Part shown: in pieces, positions 11,720 to 22,620 of the stretch
Layout of the letters: each line of letters starts with the position of its first letter
How positions within the stretch are numbered: position 1 is the first letter of the stretch
From: Escarpia spicata
Taxonomy: Eukaryota; Annelida; Polychaeta; Sabellida; Siboglinidae
Reading direction: 5' to 3'
Length of the DNA stretch: 64,000 bases
Assembly: GCA_963995525.1 (NCBI GenBank)
Contig: OZ023214.1
Coordinates: 32,880,887 to 32,944,886, forward strand
Program-made: the position numbers and the translations under genes
The notes under the pieces: generated by a model
Seen by the model: the letters and a program-made list of their open reading frames with translations, nothing else
The model's database searches: none
Told to the model about the DNA's origin: nothing

Positions 11720-11934
11720 CGTAATCGGGACGGTGTGCGTGCGCTTACGACTGCGATTGCCCATGCAGTCTTACGTCGAGTTGGAGAACTGAAGAGATAA
11801 TTTGATTCTAGTGAAAATGGCTGATTTCTGGTGCGAGATGATGGAGGACGCACTTGTCGATTACATTATTTTGCCTTTAGTAGGCTATTACCGCAGTACT
11901 GCCTACTTTAAAAATATAATTCATATAGGCTAAT

Positions 11935-12120
11935 TCACATCATTTACACATTGTATATATATATGTATTGTATGAATTAGCTAAAAATGTGTTGGCTGAA
12001 TACAAAGCTCTTTTACAAACTCATACCTGCCTTGTTACTTAACAGCAAAACTAGTCACGATTCCTAGTCATAACTCCATTACATTACCAAGGAGCCTTGT
12101 CCCATATCAATATAATTCAG
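11935..12120. repeat. diverged copy of the 214-bp repeat found at 25087 and 25921
   Basis: Shares CTGAATACAAAGCTC, ACAAACTCATACCTGCCTTG and CAGCAAAACTAG with the later pair, in the same order, followed by ACATTACCAAGGAGCCTTGTCCCA in place of ACACTAACAGGGAACACTGTCCCA. Clearly older than the other pair. It stands alone here. Confidence 0.65.
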
Positions 12121-12569
12121 CGTCTGTCGAACTTGTTTGTTCCAGCTAATGTTATTATAATGTGAAAACGTCTACAGTCTAAGCTCCGTATTGGAATAAA
12201 CGGCACCGTAGGCGTAGGCACTATTGATCACTGTCTATGTTTACCGTATCGACAGAATTTAATAATATATTTCAAAGGTAAACTTAAAGTAGGTCTGTTT
12301 TAGAATAGTCTGACCCGAAAAGTGTATATTAAACTGGCCTTACCTTGTTGTACGATTCTACCTGTATTTATTTGCTGAAATCCGCCTGCGGTCAGGCTCA
12401 AAACGTCTAACAATTAGCAAAATTAAAGTTTTAAATAACCTTGAACACCGAAGTCGAGAAACAATCCGGCGTCATTTCGTTGGGTACATTCATTCTTTTT
12501 TCCATTGCCATGGCACATCTCTAACTTGGGAGTTGACGTAGGCACGCACGTGACCGCGTTGTGCTTTGG

Positions 12570-13235
12570 CTCTGTATGTGGGATTGTGACCGGTAGGAAG
12601 AGCCGCTTGAGCTAATATTGAGTCGTTCCTCCAAGCCGCTGGGATGATATCATGGGTCGCTGGATCCTCGTGGTCGGTTATTCACCCATGCGTGCCTGCA
12701 TTCACCCACAAAAAGTTGTGAAAAGCTAAGACGATCTTTTCCACCTTTTCTGGTTCCAGAGCGATGTGGGTGAAAACAAACTGTGAATCTGTTCGCTAAC
12801 ATACCGAACGCATGTAATTGTAAGACTCGCTAGGCGGAATCGAGGTGTATGTGTGGATAAGGCGTTATTGGATACTCTTTCAAGCCAAATGCATCGTCAA
12901 CAGCTATAAAGTGACTCACTGGTCGGTTATCTCCTGGAAAGCTTGTTGGTGGAGGAAAGTTCGCAGTGTTACTCTCCAAAGAATGCTCCACTGAATAACC
13001 ATTGAATACGCCCCCATCGGAGATTCTACCGTTTGCTTGCACTTTCAACATAAAGAAAGTTATAGTCCGCGTCAACTAGTGCCATAATCACAACGCTGAA
13101 ACTATGCTTATAGTTTAAATAGGTGGATCCCGAATTCATAGGTGGCCTTAGCATCACGTGCTTCCCATCAAGTGCCCCTATACGCAGTTCAGCATATTCC
13201 ACATATCCAGGAAACCAGTCGTGACTGCCGTCCAC
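12570..13235 (-). pseudogene. PIF/Harbinger transposase (HARBI1-like DDE nuclease), broken
   Basis: Minus strand from 13235: MDGSHDWFPGYVEYAELRIG leads to ALDGKHVMLRPP (first catalytic Asp), NSGSTYLNYKHSFSVVIMAL, VDADYNFLYVE, then after a frameshift near 13030 GRISDGGVFNGYSVEHSL, and HFIAVDDAFGLK (second Asp). A stop follows near 12830. Beyond it QLHAFGMLANRF stands where the family has the ENAFG-type motif with the catalytic Glu, so the third acidic residue appears lost. The C-terminus continues as THIALEPEKVEKIVLAFHNF and HNPTYRAKAQR to about 12570. An upstream exon, TGETFRSLAFQFRMGETTVG with KIIPEMCAAIYTVMGDTYFK, reads at 14190-14060, also minus, with a GTGTGT donor. Frameshifts and stops make it inactive. 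Confidence 0.88.
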
Positions 13236-13243
13236 TTCTCGGT

Positions 13244-13266
13244 TGTTGGGGGGGGGGGGGGGGGGG
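13244..13266. repeat. poly-G tract
   Basis: About 20 consecutive G on the + strand between the Harbinger nuclease segment and the MADF-like ORF. A tract that could form a G-quadruplex or be a sequencing-length artefact. Confidence 0.85.
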
Positions 13267-13369
13267 CACTGAAAACATTAAATATGATTTGAGAATTACG
13301 GATTAAAATACATAAAAAACTATTAATATATATATATATAATTTCGCTTAATATTATGGTATTTTACAG

Positions 13370-13862
13370 GTTGAAGACGATCGTGAAAACGAAAGGTAGC
13401 AGAAGTCAGTTGTGGGAGACGACCAATCAGATGTAGAGGTTGCACCTGAACATTACTACAACAGTAAAGTAGGAAGGAGGAATTCGCAGACAACGTGTCC
13501 GACTATATCATCGCCGACACACCAACATCAACCAAACGGTAAAAGGAGAAATGGGTCGAAGAAGGACCAGGAAGAAGAGCTGGACGTGTTGAAAACAGTT
13601 GCTCAGAATCTCAGCGATAGCAATCGTGCAACCACAGCAAAGTCGCATAACCCAACTCCCTGAACCAGAAGATGATCTAGATGTTTTTGGAAAGTACATT
13701 GTTTGAAAATTGCGTCACATAACAGATCCCCGCACTCTGTACATTGTCCAGAATGAGATAGAGCAGGTGTGCTTCCAGGGGCTTATGAGAAGGTGGACAA
13801 ACTCAGCGCAACACATGTCTCAGTATCAACAGCAGGCTGAGAACACTTTTATGCAGCTATGA
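13370..13862 (+). pseudogene. MADF/BESS-type accessory protein of a Harbinger element, C-terminal exon, frameshifted
   Basis: An acceptor-like TATTTTACAG precedes 13371. The first frame (open to 13663) encodes an acidic then basic region, DDQSDVEVAPEHYY and GKRRNGSKKDQEEELDVLK. After a frameshift near 13650 the product continues PEPEDDLDVFGKYIV, a stop, LRHITDPRTLYIVQNEIEQ, then QYQQQAENTFMQL and a stop at about 13862. The segment DLDVFGKYI through VQNEIEQV resembles the BESS motif of MADF/Myb-like DNA-binding proteins that accompany the PIF/Harbinger nuclease and are needed for its transposition. The N-terminal DNA-binding exon is not visible. It lies on the strand opposite the nuclease, between two of the nuclease exons. 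Confidence 0.62.
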
Positions 13863-14180
13863 ATGTGTAGTGTTGCTAGTAAAAGGCAAAACTTGTTCGT
13901 TTAGTAGATTTTTTTTACAGCTTGACTTGCCTGATCTAGATTGGTTGCTTAATTCATTAGCAATTCCGAATGTCTTGCGGATTCATATCTTGTAAATACC
14001 GTAATATAACATTTGTTTAATAAATACATTTCAGAATGTTACAATTCAGTAATTAATTATGATTTAAACACACCTTGAAATACGTGTCTCCCATGACAGT
14101 GTAAATGGCTGCACACATTTCTGGGATAATCTTCCCTACAGTTGTTTCTCCCATCCTGAACTGGAAAGCCAGGCTCCTGA

Positions 14181-14450
14181 ATGTCTCACCTGTTTTTAAA
14201 TGAAGTAAAACTGTTGTTAGTCAGAAGGCATAAACGACGCAACAATCGACGACGAAAGCGACGTGTATGGGTACACGAAACTCTCCAGAAGAGAAACAAC
14301 TATGGAGAATTGCATAGGCTTGTCCGTGAACTGGACAGTTATGATGATCGGGTTTTTACGTACTTTCAAATGTCACAAGAGCAGTTTGCTATACTACTAA
14401 GTATCGTAGAGGAGGCAATCCGCAAAGCAAACTCTCTACCTCTACGATAA
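14181..14450 (+). pseudogene. Harbinger transposase N-terminal exon, inverted relative to the nuclease
   Basis: The frame contains RRKRRVWVHETLQKRNNYGE, LHRLVRELDSYDDRVFTYFQ and MSQEQFAILLSIVEEAI, the helical N-terminal region of HARBI1-type proteins (RxxWVH, FxxYFRMS motifs), and ends at a stop after AIRKANSLPLR. The rest of the transposase (14190-14060 and 13235-12570) is on the minus strand, so this exon has been inverted with respect to it, or belongs to a second copy. The true exon probably begins near 14226, because the first residues of the frame read across the other strand's exon border. Confidence 0.78.
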
Positions 14451-15028
14451 GTGTTTTCTGCCGACATCATGAATTCAGTCAGGGCTATCAACAGACAGCG
14501 CTGCAAATTAATTCAGGTTTATCAACCACTGTTATCAACAGACGGCGCTGCTAATTCGAATCCGTTTTCCTTTATTTTAAAGTCGCTATATTGGAACACG
14601 TGCAATCTGACTTGTGCACTTTGACGTCATACTAAATCAACAACGCTGATTGGTCAAAGAGAAATTTGCCGCGCGGCATTTTCTGAAAAATCGCTTCTGT
14701 TTCGATTCTCGACGGTTTGCCGCCGAGCAGTGTACTAGGGTCTCAGTAATTCAATATAGAGCGGTTTTTATTTTGCCGTTTGCCGTCGCGGTTTGCCATT
14801 GCCGTCGAGCGGTGTAATATATAGGGCCTTAAGTCGGATCTTCCCTCAACTGGGACATAATTCCGAGGAACAGCTTATTTGTAATACAATTATTTCCTAT
14901 AAAAATCTTCGTCTAAGTCGGATTATGTAAGTCGGATCTTCTTCTAACTCGGAATAACTGAGTCAGTTCATTTGATCCGAGGTAATGTGTTTTCCTCGCC
15001 TTAGTCGAATCGCAGTATTCAACAAAAA

Positions 15029-15242
15029 GCATCCTCGCAAGCCAGGGCTGTTTGCCATGCAAAACTAGCCCTGGCTGATCCACTACGCGAAGTGCAGAAG
15101 TCAGCTGAGTCCAACTAGTAATTCCATTCGGTTGGTTGAAATAAATTTTATTATGACCACCTGACCTGCCTACATCTATACTGATCTAGTGAGCGATTTC
15201 ACTGACGTAATCAGCAGCAGCGACCTCTGGCGCGCGAGGATG
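15029..15242 (-). mobile_element. MITE with GCATCCTCG termini, copy 2
   Basis: The termini GCATCCTCGCAAGCCAGGG (15029) and, inverted, CTCTGGCGCGCGAGGATG (to 15242) match those of the longer copy at 46181-46632. Interior stretches such as AGCCAGGGCTAG, CACTTCGCGTAG and CTGCTGATTACGTCA (reverse complement) are shared. No target duplication visible. Confidence 0.75.
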
Positions 15243-15249
15243 ATAACAA

Positions 15250-16190
15250 TTGGAGCCTTGGAGTTCAAGTACCAGAAACGGCTATTTCAAGAAAATGACC
15301 CAGACAGCCACAATAACATACGTAGGCGTCATGTCGAACTTCACTCGCCTAATACAACTAGCGTCACCCACCCAATATACATTGATATTATCAAGAACAC
15401 GAAGTTCCATCACTGGTAGGTCCTAGATTAGAGGCACCAGGAGTCACGCCATTCTCACGAATATGATGGGCGCCGTCATTGCCTGATGTCAGCATGTACC
15501 AACGTGAGACTGGAAACACTTCAAAATTCGTCGAAGGTGATGAACGTCAAGAAGATGGCGACGACGAAGCATCTGCCTCATTCAGAAGCGTACGGGACAA
15601 GCTCCGCGAGGTTTATTGAGATGCTGTATGTACGGTGAACGACTATGATGGTGTGGACGAGACAGCAGAAACTTTGACTACATTCAGTGACGAGCAGATC
15701 ATCGAAATCGTACGACACACCGACGCAGATGGTATAATTGAGCGATGGTGAGGGCGACGAAGTCTCGGCGTCTGAAGACCAAGATACCGAAACTCGGTGA
15801 AGCAAATGCTAATTTACGTTAAAACACTATGGTTTGATGCTCGGCAACAGTGAGTTCGAAGAGTTAACCGACAAGTGCGAGGCCAAGCAAAAGATACATC
15901 GTGCCAAAGGAAGCACAGAACTACAGATATTCCAATATTGCGTAATGTTGTGTTTAAGTAATCATAAGCTGCAATGTTACACATCCGTGCAGAGATGAAG
16001 CACAGACTTAGTCTAATACTGCGTAGTTTTGTGTATGTTGCTAGTGGACATTAACATCTGTAGAAATGCCGCAGTATCCCGTCACGTTAATTCAGGTGTC
16101 ATTCACAGGTACCTAAAGGCTTTTAGATGGTCGCCTTTGGTGTTAGCTCCGAGATATATCATCTTCGGTTAAGTTGTATTACCGCATAAC
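15250..16190. other. intergenic, nothing recognised
   Basis: Short open frames only (60-76 codons), with no domain-like composition and no terminal repeats seen. Confidence 0.5.
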
Positions 16191-16196
16191 TCGGTT

Positions 16197-16300
16197 AAAA
16201 GGGTTGGACTCTCGATAAGCTATAGGGCTTCCCTGTCCACCTGCCATCTAGAGTTAATTCTCGGGCGATCTTGTTAATTAAGATTTATAGCCATAATGTT
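16197..16300 (+). repeat. solo 3' tail of the CR1-like element seen at 9905-11500
   Basis: AAGGGTTGGACTCTCGATAA, then GGGCTTCC and GTCCACCTGCCATCTAGAG and TTAATT match the 3' end of the retroelement at about 11385-11480. Only the last hundred bases are present, the usual outcome of 5'-truncated reverse transcription. Confidence 0.72.
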
Positions 16301-16689
16301 TATTTTAACGACGCTAATTTAAAAATGGGCCAAGAGGCCCTGAAGTCCTTTGCACTAATACGTCGATATGTGACCCTGGCTGACCAAATGAGTGAAAAGT
16401 CGGAAAAATTGTAACATTGTTTTCTTACATCTTTATAAAGGTTAGGTAGGGTGCTTCACACGGTTTCAAAAATTATGACTGCTACAAAAATTGGCGAAGT
16501 TGTGGAGCATTGAACATGGTAGGGTTCAAAAAGTGAAAATGAAGAAAACGGCTGTTGAAGTTTTACATTATATATGCAAATGGATTGCGTGGAAATATTA
16601 AATGCATGACATTCAGATGTGGTACACAGTATGTAAGTTATGTTGCACTGATACAGTAGAAGTACAAATGTGCTGCTACGAAAACTTAT

Positions 16690-17000
16690 CAAGTTATGCC
16701 AAATTATGTCTTTATGTGTAAAACTAAGAGGACAGATTATTTGAGAGCAAAAGGCAGCATCAGACACGGGGACCGTGTGACTGCTGCCTGGCTAAATGGA
16801 TGCAATGGTGCTTTGAAGTTAGTTCTTCTGCCAACTATCCTTTTCACACAAGCCTATAGGTTTAGTGGCTGCAGGCACACTACTGAGCCTAAGCTACCAT
16901 GCAGGTGTGAAAAACGTCATGATATATTTGAACTTGAGCCACTAATTAACTGTCCACCATGCAGTAGCAGAGCAGTTTTATAATACTAATCCATAAGTTA
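16690..17000 (+). mobile_element. unclassified dispersed element with conserved ORF, copy 1 (first part)
   Basis: A 95-codon frame, MPNYVFMCKTKRTDYLRAKG, then VTAAWLNGCNGALKLVLLP and FELEPLINCPPCSSRAVL, is repeated at 43977-44265 with nearly the same protein apart from one internal stop. Four or five cysteines in the second half suggest a metal-binding or disulfide fold, but I do not recognise the family. Copy 1 continues after insertions at 18930-19270; copy 2 lies in the long-terminal-inverted-repeat element at 42407-45600. Confidence 0.6.
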
Positions 17001-17044
17001 AGTGGCAGTGATCTTCTTTTTATTATTCATGTGATGTTTATTGT

Positions 17045-17375
17045 GAGCAGGGCGGACAAATGGTTATCATACGTAGACAGGTACAGAAAGAAACTGACGT
17101 TTTCTTTTCAAAACCACATCATTAGATAGTGTAAACAGTTTGCATTTTGGGGGGCTGTGTCAGCCTTCTTCTTGTGTGATGTAGAGTTACCACAAGGAGA
17201 AAACTTGTCTCCTTTGTTATTTGCTATTTACCTGAATGATTTTGAACACCGTTAGTCATAATTATAAGGGACTTGACATGGCAGCTGGTGAAATTTACAA
17301 CAACCTTAGTGATGATGATGTAGACATTTTCTTGCAAATGTATGTTCTACTATATGCTGATGATACCAGAATAAT
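17045..17375 (+). pseudogene. reverse transcriptase fragment of a non-LTR element
   Basis: Reading + with frame changes: ELPQGENLSPLLFAIYLNDF (RT motif B/C region), KGLDMAAGEIYNNLSDDDVD and then VLLYADDTRIIQS with the YADD catalytic box. Motif order and the spacer between them fit a non-LTR RT of the PQGENLSP type. Only about 110 codons remain. It sits inside copy 1 of the unclassified element, whose sequence resumes at ATTCAATCAAATACAG. Confidence 0.78.
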
Positions 17376-17632
17376 TCAATCAAATACAGATTTCTTGTGT
17401 ATAGCGGAACTATGTCAACTCTTCTAATGGCTGACATTTGGTTGTTTCAGGATGACCCCTTAGAATGTAGGAACAACTGCCAGTGACCAATTACAGATTA
17501 GTCACAGTTCCTATCAGGCAGCACAGTAAGGTGTGACATATGTTGTAGGAAAAGGGATTAGTTGAACAAAAGTCTGTAAGCATGATATATCTGCTGGTGC
17601 AGCAGACAATTTAGTTAGCAAATCTAGCATTT

Positions 17633-18926
17633 TAGGGGACCAGACCTGGGGCCGAATACATTTTTATGAGTACGAGTACGAGTACTTTGACGATGGATAA
17701 GTACGAGTACGAGTACATTGCTAAAAGTTGAGTATGAGTACATTTTCACGAGTACGAGTACATTAAAAAATATATAAATATTAACATATTTTAAAAATAT
17801 TAATTAATCTAATTTATATAACTCAGCACAAGTGAATATGTAATGGCAGTTGATCAATTTTTATGAAGAAAACTAAAAAAAACTATATTTCATCAACAAT
17901 GAAATTCACTTCATTGGCATTCATTTCAGTGGCATCGTATGATCTTATCATCTATTTGCCATTGCACTGAATGAACATGAGTTGTTCACAGGTTGAGTCT
18001 TTCAGGCTGCACCGTTCAGGGCAGAATACTTTCTCGGCTATGCTAAATACCCTTTCAACTGGGGCTGATGAGGCTGGAATGCCGAGATGGTGAGGGACCA
18101 ACTGAGCCAGAGTTGGAAAACTCAGAACTGCAGTGGGTAACTGTGACAATCTGTACATGGTTGACCGAGGTATTCGTTCACCTCACGTTCATCTGCTGAT
18201 GTTATAAGTTTGCAATTTATATTTTCTGATTGTAGACTGCTAGTTGTTGAGAGGGTTAGCACATGTCCACATAACAGGCTCAGCATCCCTTTTGGAAGTT
18301 TTAGCCAAGCTGCTGGCATGGGATTATACTAGTGTAGGAGACAGTCTGACTTGAGCCACCTTACTTCTACAAAGGAAGACTGGCAGTTCTTGTTCTTAGC
18401 AGTTAGCACTGTCAGCCAGTGCCAAGTGGCATGGTCTCCATACTACATCAAATACATTTTCTGCCTAACTGGTGGGTTTACTGCTAATTGACTCTTTATG
18501 GCTTAATTAAACAAACAGGTGTATGGTCTGAACTGCTAGCCTACAATTATTGTTTGCTTAATAGGGTGTTTCTGACTGGGAAAAGATGCTGCCTGTTGCC
18601 ATGTTTGGGTATCATAGTCATTGTTATCAGAGAATGAGGATGTGTAGGGATGGTAAGGTTGCATACTATCAGAAATAACAAAGAATTAAAAAAATTGTTG
18701 AACATTTAAATATTTCAGGAAAGTTTCATTTTATAACCAAATATATTTATTTTCCCCAGTACATATTGAAAAAGTACTCAGATGTACTCGTAATGTACTT
18801 GTAAAATCTGAGTACAATGAGTATGAGTACGAGTCCATGACCCATAAGTTTCATGAGTACGAGTACTTCAAAAATTTACTCGAGTACATGAGTACCGAGT
18901 ACTTAGGTCCCAGGTCTGTAGGGGAC
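17633..18926. mobile_element. hAT transposon, internally deleted, with perfect 8-bp target duplication
   Basis: The element occupies 17641-18918. Its termini are CAGACCTGGG at 17641-17650 and CCCAGGTCTG at 18909-18918, a perfect 10-bp inverted pair. It is flanked on both sides by TAGGGGAC (17633-17640 and 18919-18926), a perfect 8-bp target-site duplication as hAT elements make. Both subterminal regions carry arrays of GAGTAC/GTACTC (17669-17762 and 18776-18904), probably transposase-binding sites. It interrupts copy 1 of the unclassified repeat, so it is younger than that repeat. Confidence 0.95.
17952..18290 (-). pseudogene. hAT transposase C-terminal dimerisation domain (hATC), frameshifted
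   Basis: Minus strand: EREVNEYLGQPCT (frame ending about 18150), then in the next frame FPTLAQLVPHHLGIPASSAP, VERVFSIAEKVFCPERCSLK and DSTCEQLMFIQCN, with stop near 17952. The order FPxLAxLAxxxLxIPASSAPVERVFS...R..L....xxxLMFI is the hAT dimerisation domain found at the C-terminus of ZBED-like transposases. The N-terminal zinc finger and catalytic region are absent from the 1.28-kb element, so it depended on another copy. Confidence 0.9.
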
Positions 18927-18929
18927 CTT

Positions 18930-19270
18930 TGGTGCCCTTAGAATGATTCAATCAAATACAGATTTCTTGTGTACAGTGACACTACCACATGAAATGTATA
19001 TGCAAATTAGAGAAAAAGTTGCTGAACAGTTTTGGAAAAAAATTGGCAAAATGTTTTTTACCAGTTTCCTTGGAAGCCCTAGGGAGCCCTTAGAATGATT
19101 CAATCAAATACAGATTTCTCGTGCATAGTGCCAATGCCGTAAGATATGTCTGTGCAAAATTAGAGAAAAAGTTGCTGAACGGTTTCCGAGATACGGCAGC
19201 TAATGGCGCACGGCAGACGCAGAGTGATGGCAATAGTCCCTTGAACCTTTGGCCAAAGGACTAAAAAGTA
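18930..19270 (+). mobile_element. unclassified dispersed element, copy 1 (second part)
   Basis: GATTCAATCAAATACAGATT occurs at about 18944 and 19098, and again in copy 2 at about 44838 and 45002. The end AGACGCAGAGTGATGGCAAT with AGTCC is shared by 19210-19240 and 45115-45140. The two halves inside the copy are direct subrepeats (CTTAGAATGATTCAATC at two places). Confidence 0.7.
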
Positions 19271-19344
19271 TCAGACTAAATTTATGTTTATATCACTAAG
19301 TCATATGTATGTATATTATTTTAGTTAAGCGACTCTGTACACAC

Positions 19345-19978
19345 TATTGAACAGAGTCGTACTCTGGAGACTAGTGTATAAAGTTAATTATTATACAGTC
19401 GTACGAGAGAGTGAGGGAGAGGACAGAGAGGGAGGGGAGAGAGGGTGTGTGTATGAATGAGTGTGTGTTATGACAAGATAATATTAAACGTTACACACCT
19501 TTACCATAACCATATTAAAACTAAATGTAGTAAGTCAAGATTCTACTCCAGAAATGTTAGGTTGAAAGCACTTAGACCTAGTGCTTTGATATTGTTTTTT
19601 GCTTCCTTGCAATAACAACATGATACGAGTATATTATTAATATAGATAGTAACAACTGATTCATTTGAAGTGATATCAATAACTCACCTCCAAGTGCAAT
19701 AATGTCACGGTTCTCTTGTGCGAGTTTATTGCCTAGCGGCAATAGTGACGTTATAGCTTCGTCATATCAAAATACCTTGTTTTTGAACCATATCAAAGGT
19801 TTCTAAGTCATCAAATATCATTAGTTTGTTTGATATCTTGACCACCTGTTCACAATGACACGCATACTATTATTGTTTAAAAAAAAAAAAAAAACAGCTT
19901 GTTAGTTTTTTTTTTTTTTTTTAATATTGTTGAGTGGGAACAGAGTCGTACTCTGGAGACTAGTGTATAAAGTTGTTG
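19345..19978. repeat. direct repeat pair around an A16/T18 inverted tract
   Basis: GAACAGAGTCGTACTCTGGA with GACTAGTGTATAAAGTT occurs at about 19346-19382 and again at about 19938-19975. Between them, at 19879-19922, a run of A is followed by a short spacer and a run of T, able to fold back. The segment 19585-19860 inside is the dispersed repeat described at 58335. Confidence 0.65.
19585..19860 (-). repeat. dispersed repeat with an exon-like stretch, copy 1
   Basis: Closely related to 58335-58670 in the same orientation. On the minus strand both copies contain a stretch ending CTTGGAG then GTGAGT, a strong 5' splice-site match, preceded by codons for KLAQENRDIIALGG (here) or an interrupted LAQEESRDVIVLGG-like reading (second copy). 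It may be a piece of a duplicated gene or of an intron-containing transposon. Not recognised. Confidence 0.5.
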
Positions 19979-20552
19979 AGTGGGACAACACTGCCTTTTA
20001 GTTTTAATGATAACATTAGGTATCGTGGCTTGATAGCTGCTTACAGCTGCTGAGCCTGGAGTTTGTGGAGCGTCTTACAGATAGTTGAGCTCGTAATTGC
20101 TCTTATGTTTCAACCCGTTGTAGTCAACGATGCGCCAGAATCTGTGTAGATGAAGTTCACCAAAATGTAATGTGGCTGTGGCACTCTAAGTTACATTCAA
20201 CGAGGTGTATCTTTGTTCTTTGAACTGTTCACATAAAGTATGTAATGTCTGTTAAACGTCAGCAAAGATGTATTATAAAGATAGTAAACACCGTTTAATG
20301 ACAGAATTGCCGACAGATTTTATTAAGTGAACCTTCAAATCATACTACATATTTCCAACTTTAGCTTGAGATGGAGTTTCCAGGTAGTGGAACTGGCAAT
20401 ATAGCTTTAAAAGGAAAGCAAGACAGCAGTAATTCACGTGGTTAATGAAAATATTTACAATCACGGGCCTTGCAAGGATGTGTTCGTTCTTTTTTATTTG
20501 TAGGCACAGAATATAAAACTACTATGGAATATAACTTACGTAATTTGTAATA

Positions 20553-20804
20553 TACAGTGCAACCAGCTTTACAGTCACCTTGGTAATACAGCCACCTTCA
20601 AGTTGTATATTAACTGTATGTATCTGTTACGTCATAAAATAACGTTACTGTTAATCTTACCTCGCAATTAAGCGTACCAGTCCCAATTTATTTATACATA
20701 CAATAAAGTATAGGGTATTAGTCCCGCTAACAGGGTCACCTCGATATTCAGCCTAGTCACTTTAGTCCAATCCCAAACAAAATTAATAGTGAGTTTCTAC
20801 TGTA
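20553..20804. mobile_element. pogo/Tigger-like MITE
   Basis: Runs from a TA followed by CAGTGCAACC to TTTCTACTG followed by TA. Internal TAATACAGCCACCTTCAAG and ATTAGTCCCGCTAA parallel the copies at 720 and 35058. TA target and CAGT ends suggest a pogo/Tigger relative. Confidence 0.6.
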
Positions 20805-20809
20805 TATAG

Positions 20810-22250
20810 TCCTTTTAATTTGTAGTGGCACAAACACGTGTCCAATGGTACTGGCAGTGTAAACAGACATGCTTCATACAAGGTGTAGGTTGCAAGTTCG
20901 CCACAAAGAGATCAAAGTTATTTCCACCATTCTGTTGATATTTCCATTGAGCATTCATCAGGTGCGTCTTCCCTCTGTTCCCTGCAAAAAAAAACATGAC
21001 AGGGCTATAGAAAGTATGTCTAGTAATTTGTTTAGAACAAAGCAAACCACTGGTGAGTAATGTTTAAAACAATGATCTATTTTATTAACACAAAATTACT
21101 CGGAAATATACTACTGAAGTTATAATGTAAAATTGTCATACATTAACTAACTATCTATACTGAATGGAACAAGTCATAAAAATGTTAAAAAACTGCATAA
21201 AAAAATCAGCAAACTAGATATATATATATATATATAGATGTACTTGATGAGTTATGCTGTATCAATGAAAGAAAATGGTGCTTGTCTATAATTTTTAACT
21301 AAATTTGTGTGGCATTTCTGCAGCAACTAAATAATTCATACGTGACCTGCCACAGCGAACTGGGTATTAAGTTACACAGGCCTATTCTGCACATGAGCCA
21401 AAAATAGCTTACTTGATAATATCATCTTTCAATGTCCAGTTTATTTTCCTCGACAAATAATCCCAAACAAAGAACATGCATGCATTTACAAACCCACATA
21501 AGAAACCAGAGACGGTGTGGGTCAAAATGACCTTGTTTTTAAAAATTTCACTTTAAAATATTGCTTCAATTTTAAAACTAAATAAACAAAAAAATCCGAA
21601 GATATTTCAACAAGTGAGGTATATTTTAAGCATGAATTTTGGAATCCAAAACATTACACAACTCCATTTTACAATTTTGTGACTTAACAACCTCTTTGCT
21701 GTGGCCGGTCACATTTGATACACACCTGATCACTGATAAAGCACACGCGACCATCAACTTGTGGTGCCAGTGCTGTTGCTACGCTTTCCTTTTCACAAAC
21801 TTCGATGCTAGTCCGTCGCTGTAGGAGCGCCTTTGAGCGGGACACGTTGCCACTGATGTTGTCAGGTTGTAACAGTGTGTGGCAGGCCGTTAGTTCTACG
21901 GACGTCTGACGCACCATACTTTTCCTCCTGCCACCAGATCACGAATTACTTGTACATCATTATGTACTTTCTGATAACGATTCTACATTGATTGCACGCT
22001 GTATCTACAACAATCAGTCTACCATTAACAGCGGTTGGCAGCGACCAGTTACTCAGCTTATTTTTCTTTATCAAACCATTGCATATGCATGAATACACAC
22101 GGTAACAGCCTTGGCTCTGCGGCCTACCTGGAATTGTATATTCTTCATTCTTCGTTATTCATTTATATTATGTATTATTCAATTCTAGGACTAGGTGACA
22201 TCATCTGGCCCAAATGCAGTAGAACATGAGAAGACAGCGAAGGTAGGAGG
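20810..22250. other. intergenic, no gene; possible piggyBac-type remnant near 21510
   Basis: No coding signal. GTGGGTCAAAATGACC at about 21516-21531 followed by an AT-rich stretch parallels 29885-30010 (AAGTCAAAATGACCTCG and then TTTTAAA, AAAATCCGAAGATAT versus AAAACTTCTGAAGATAT). TCAAAATGACC is typical of piggyBac-derived repeats, as I recall. The rest is unremarkable. Confidence 0.4.
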
Positions 22251-22434
22251 ACAAAATGGAGATCTTTGTATTTACTGGTCTGCATTTAAGAACAATATGA
22301 AGTTATGAATGGCACAAGCACCACAAAATATGTGCAGCACATATGGCATTCGTATGACAACTATGCCACAAACAGAAGCATGCACGAACGAGTTTAAGAA
22401 ACACAACGACACCCATGCAATGGACGACCTGCCC

Positions 22435-22620
22435 AAGTGTGAGCAGCCAATATGAGTAAGATGCGGAGAAGATAGTGATGAAACTAAACAGTATAATGTG
22501 TAAATACATAACAGCATCTTAAATTGCTACACACAATATGCAGAAAGGCATCATTGAACCATGCAAACTGTAGGCACAATGTTGGTAGCAAAGCCATGAG
22601 ATTCCATGCAACAGAAGATC
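22435..22620. repeat. dispersed repeat, copy 1 (copy 2 at 26215-26400)
   Basis: GAGTAAGATGCGGAGAAGAT, then GATGAAACTAAACA, AATACATAACAGC, GCTACACACAATATG and CATTGAACCATGCAAACTG recur in the same order and orientation at 26215-26400 with moderate divergence. Confidence 0.75.

Noticed and set aside
13508..13699. Minus-strand ORF of 63 codons
   Set aside because: Shadow of the MADF/BESS-like exon.
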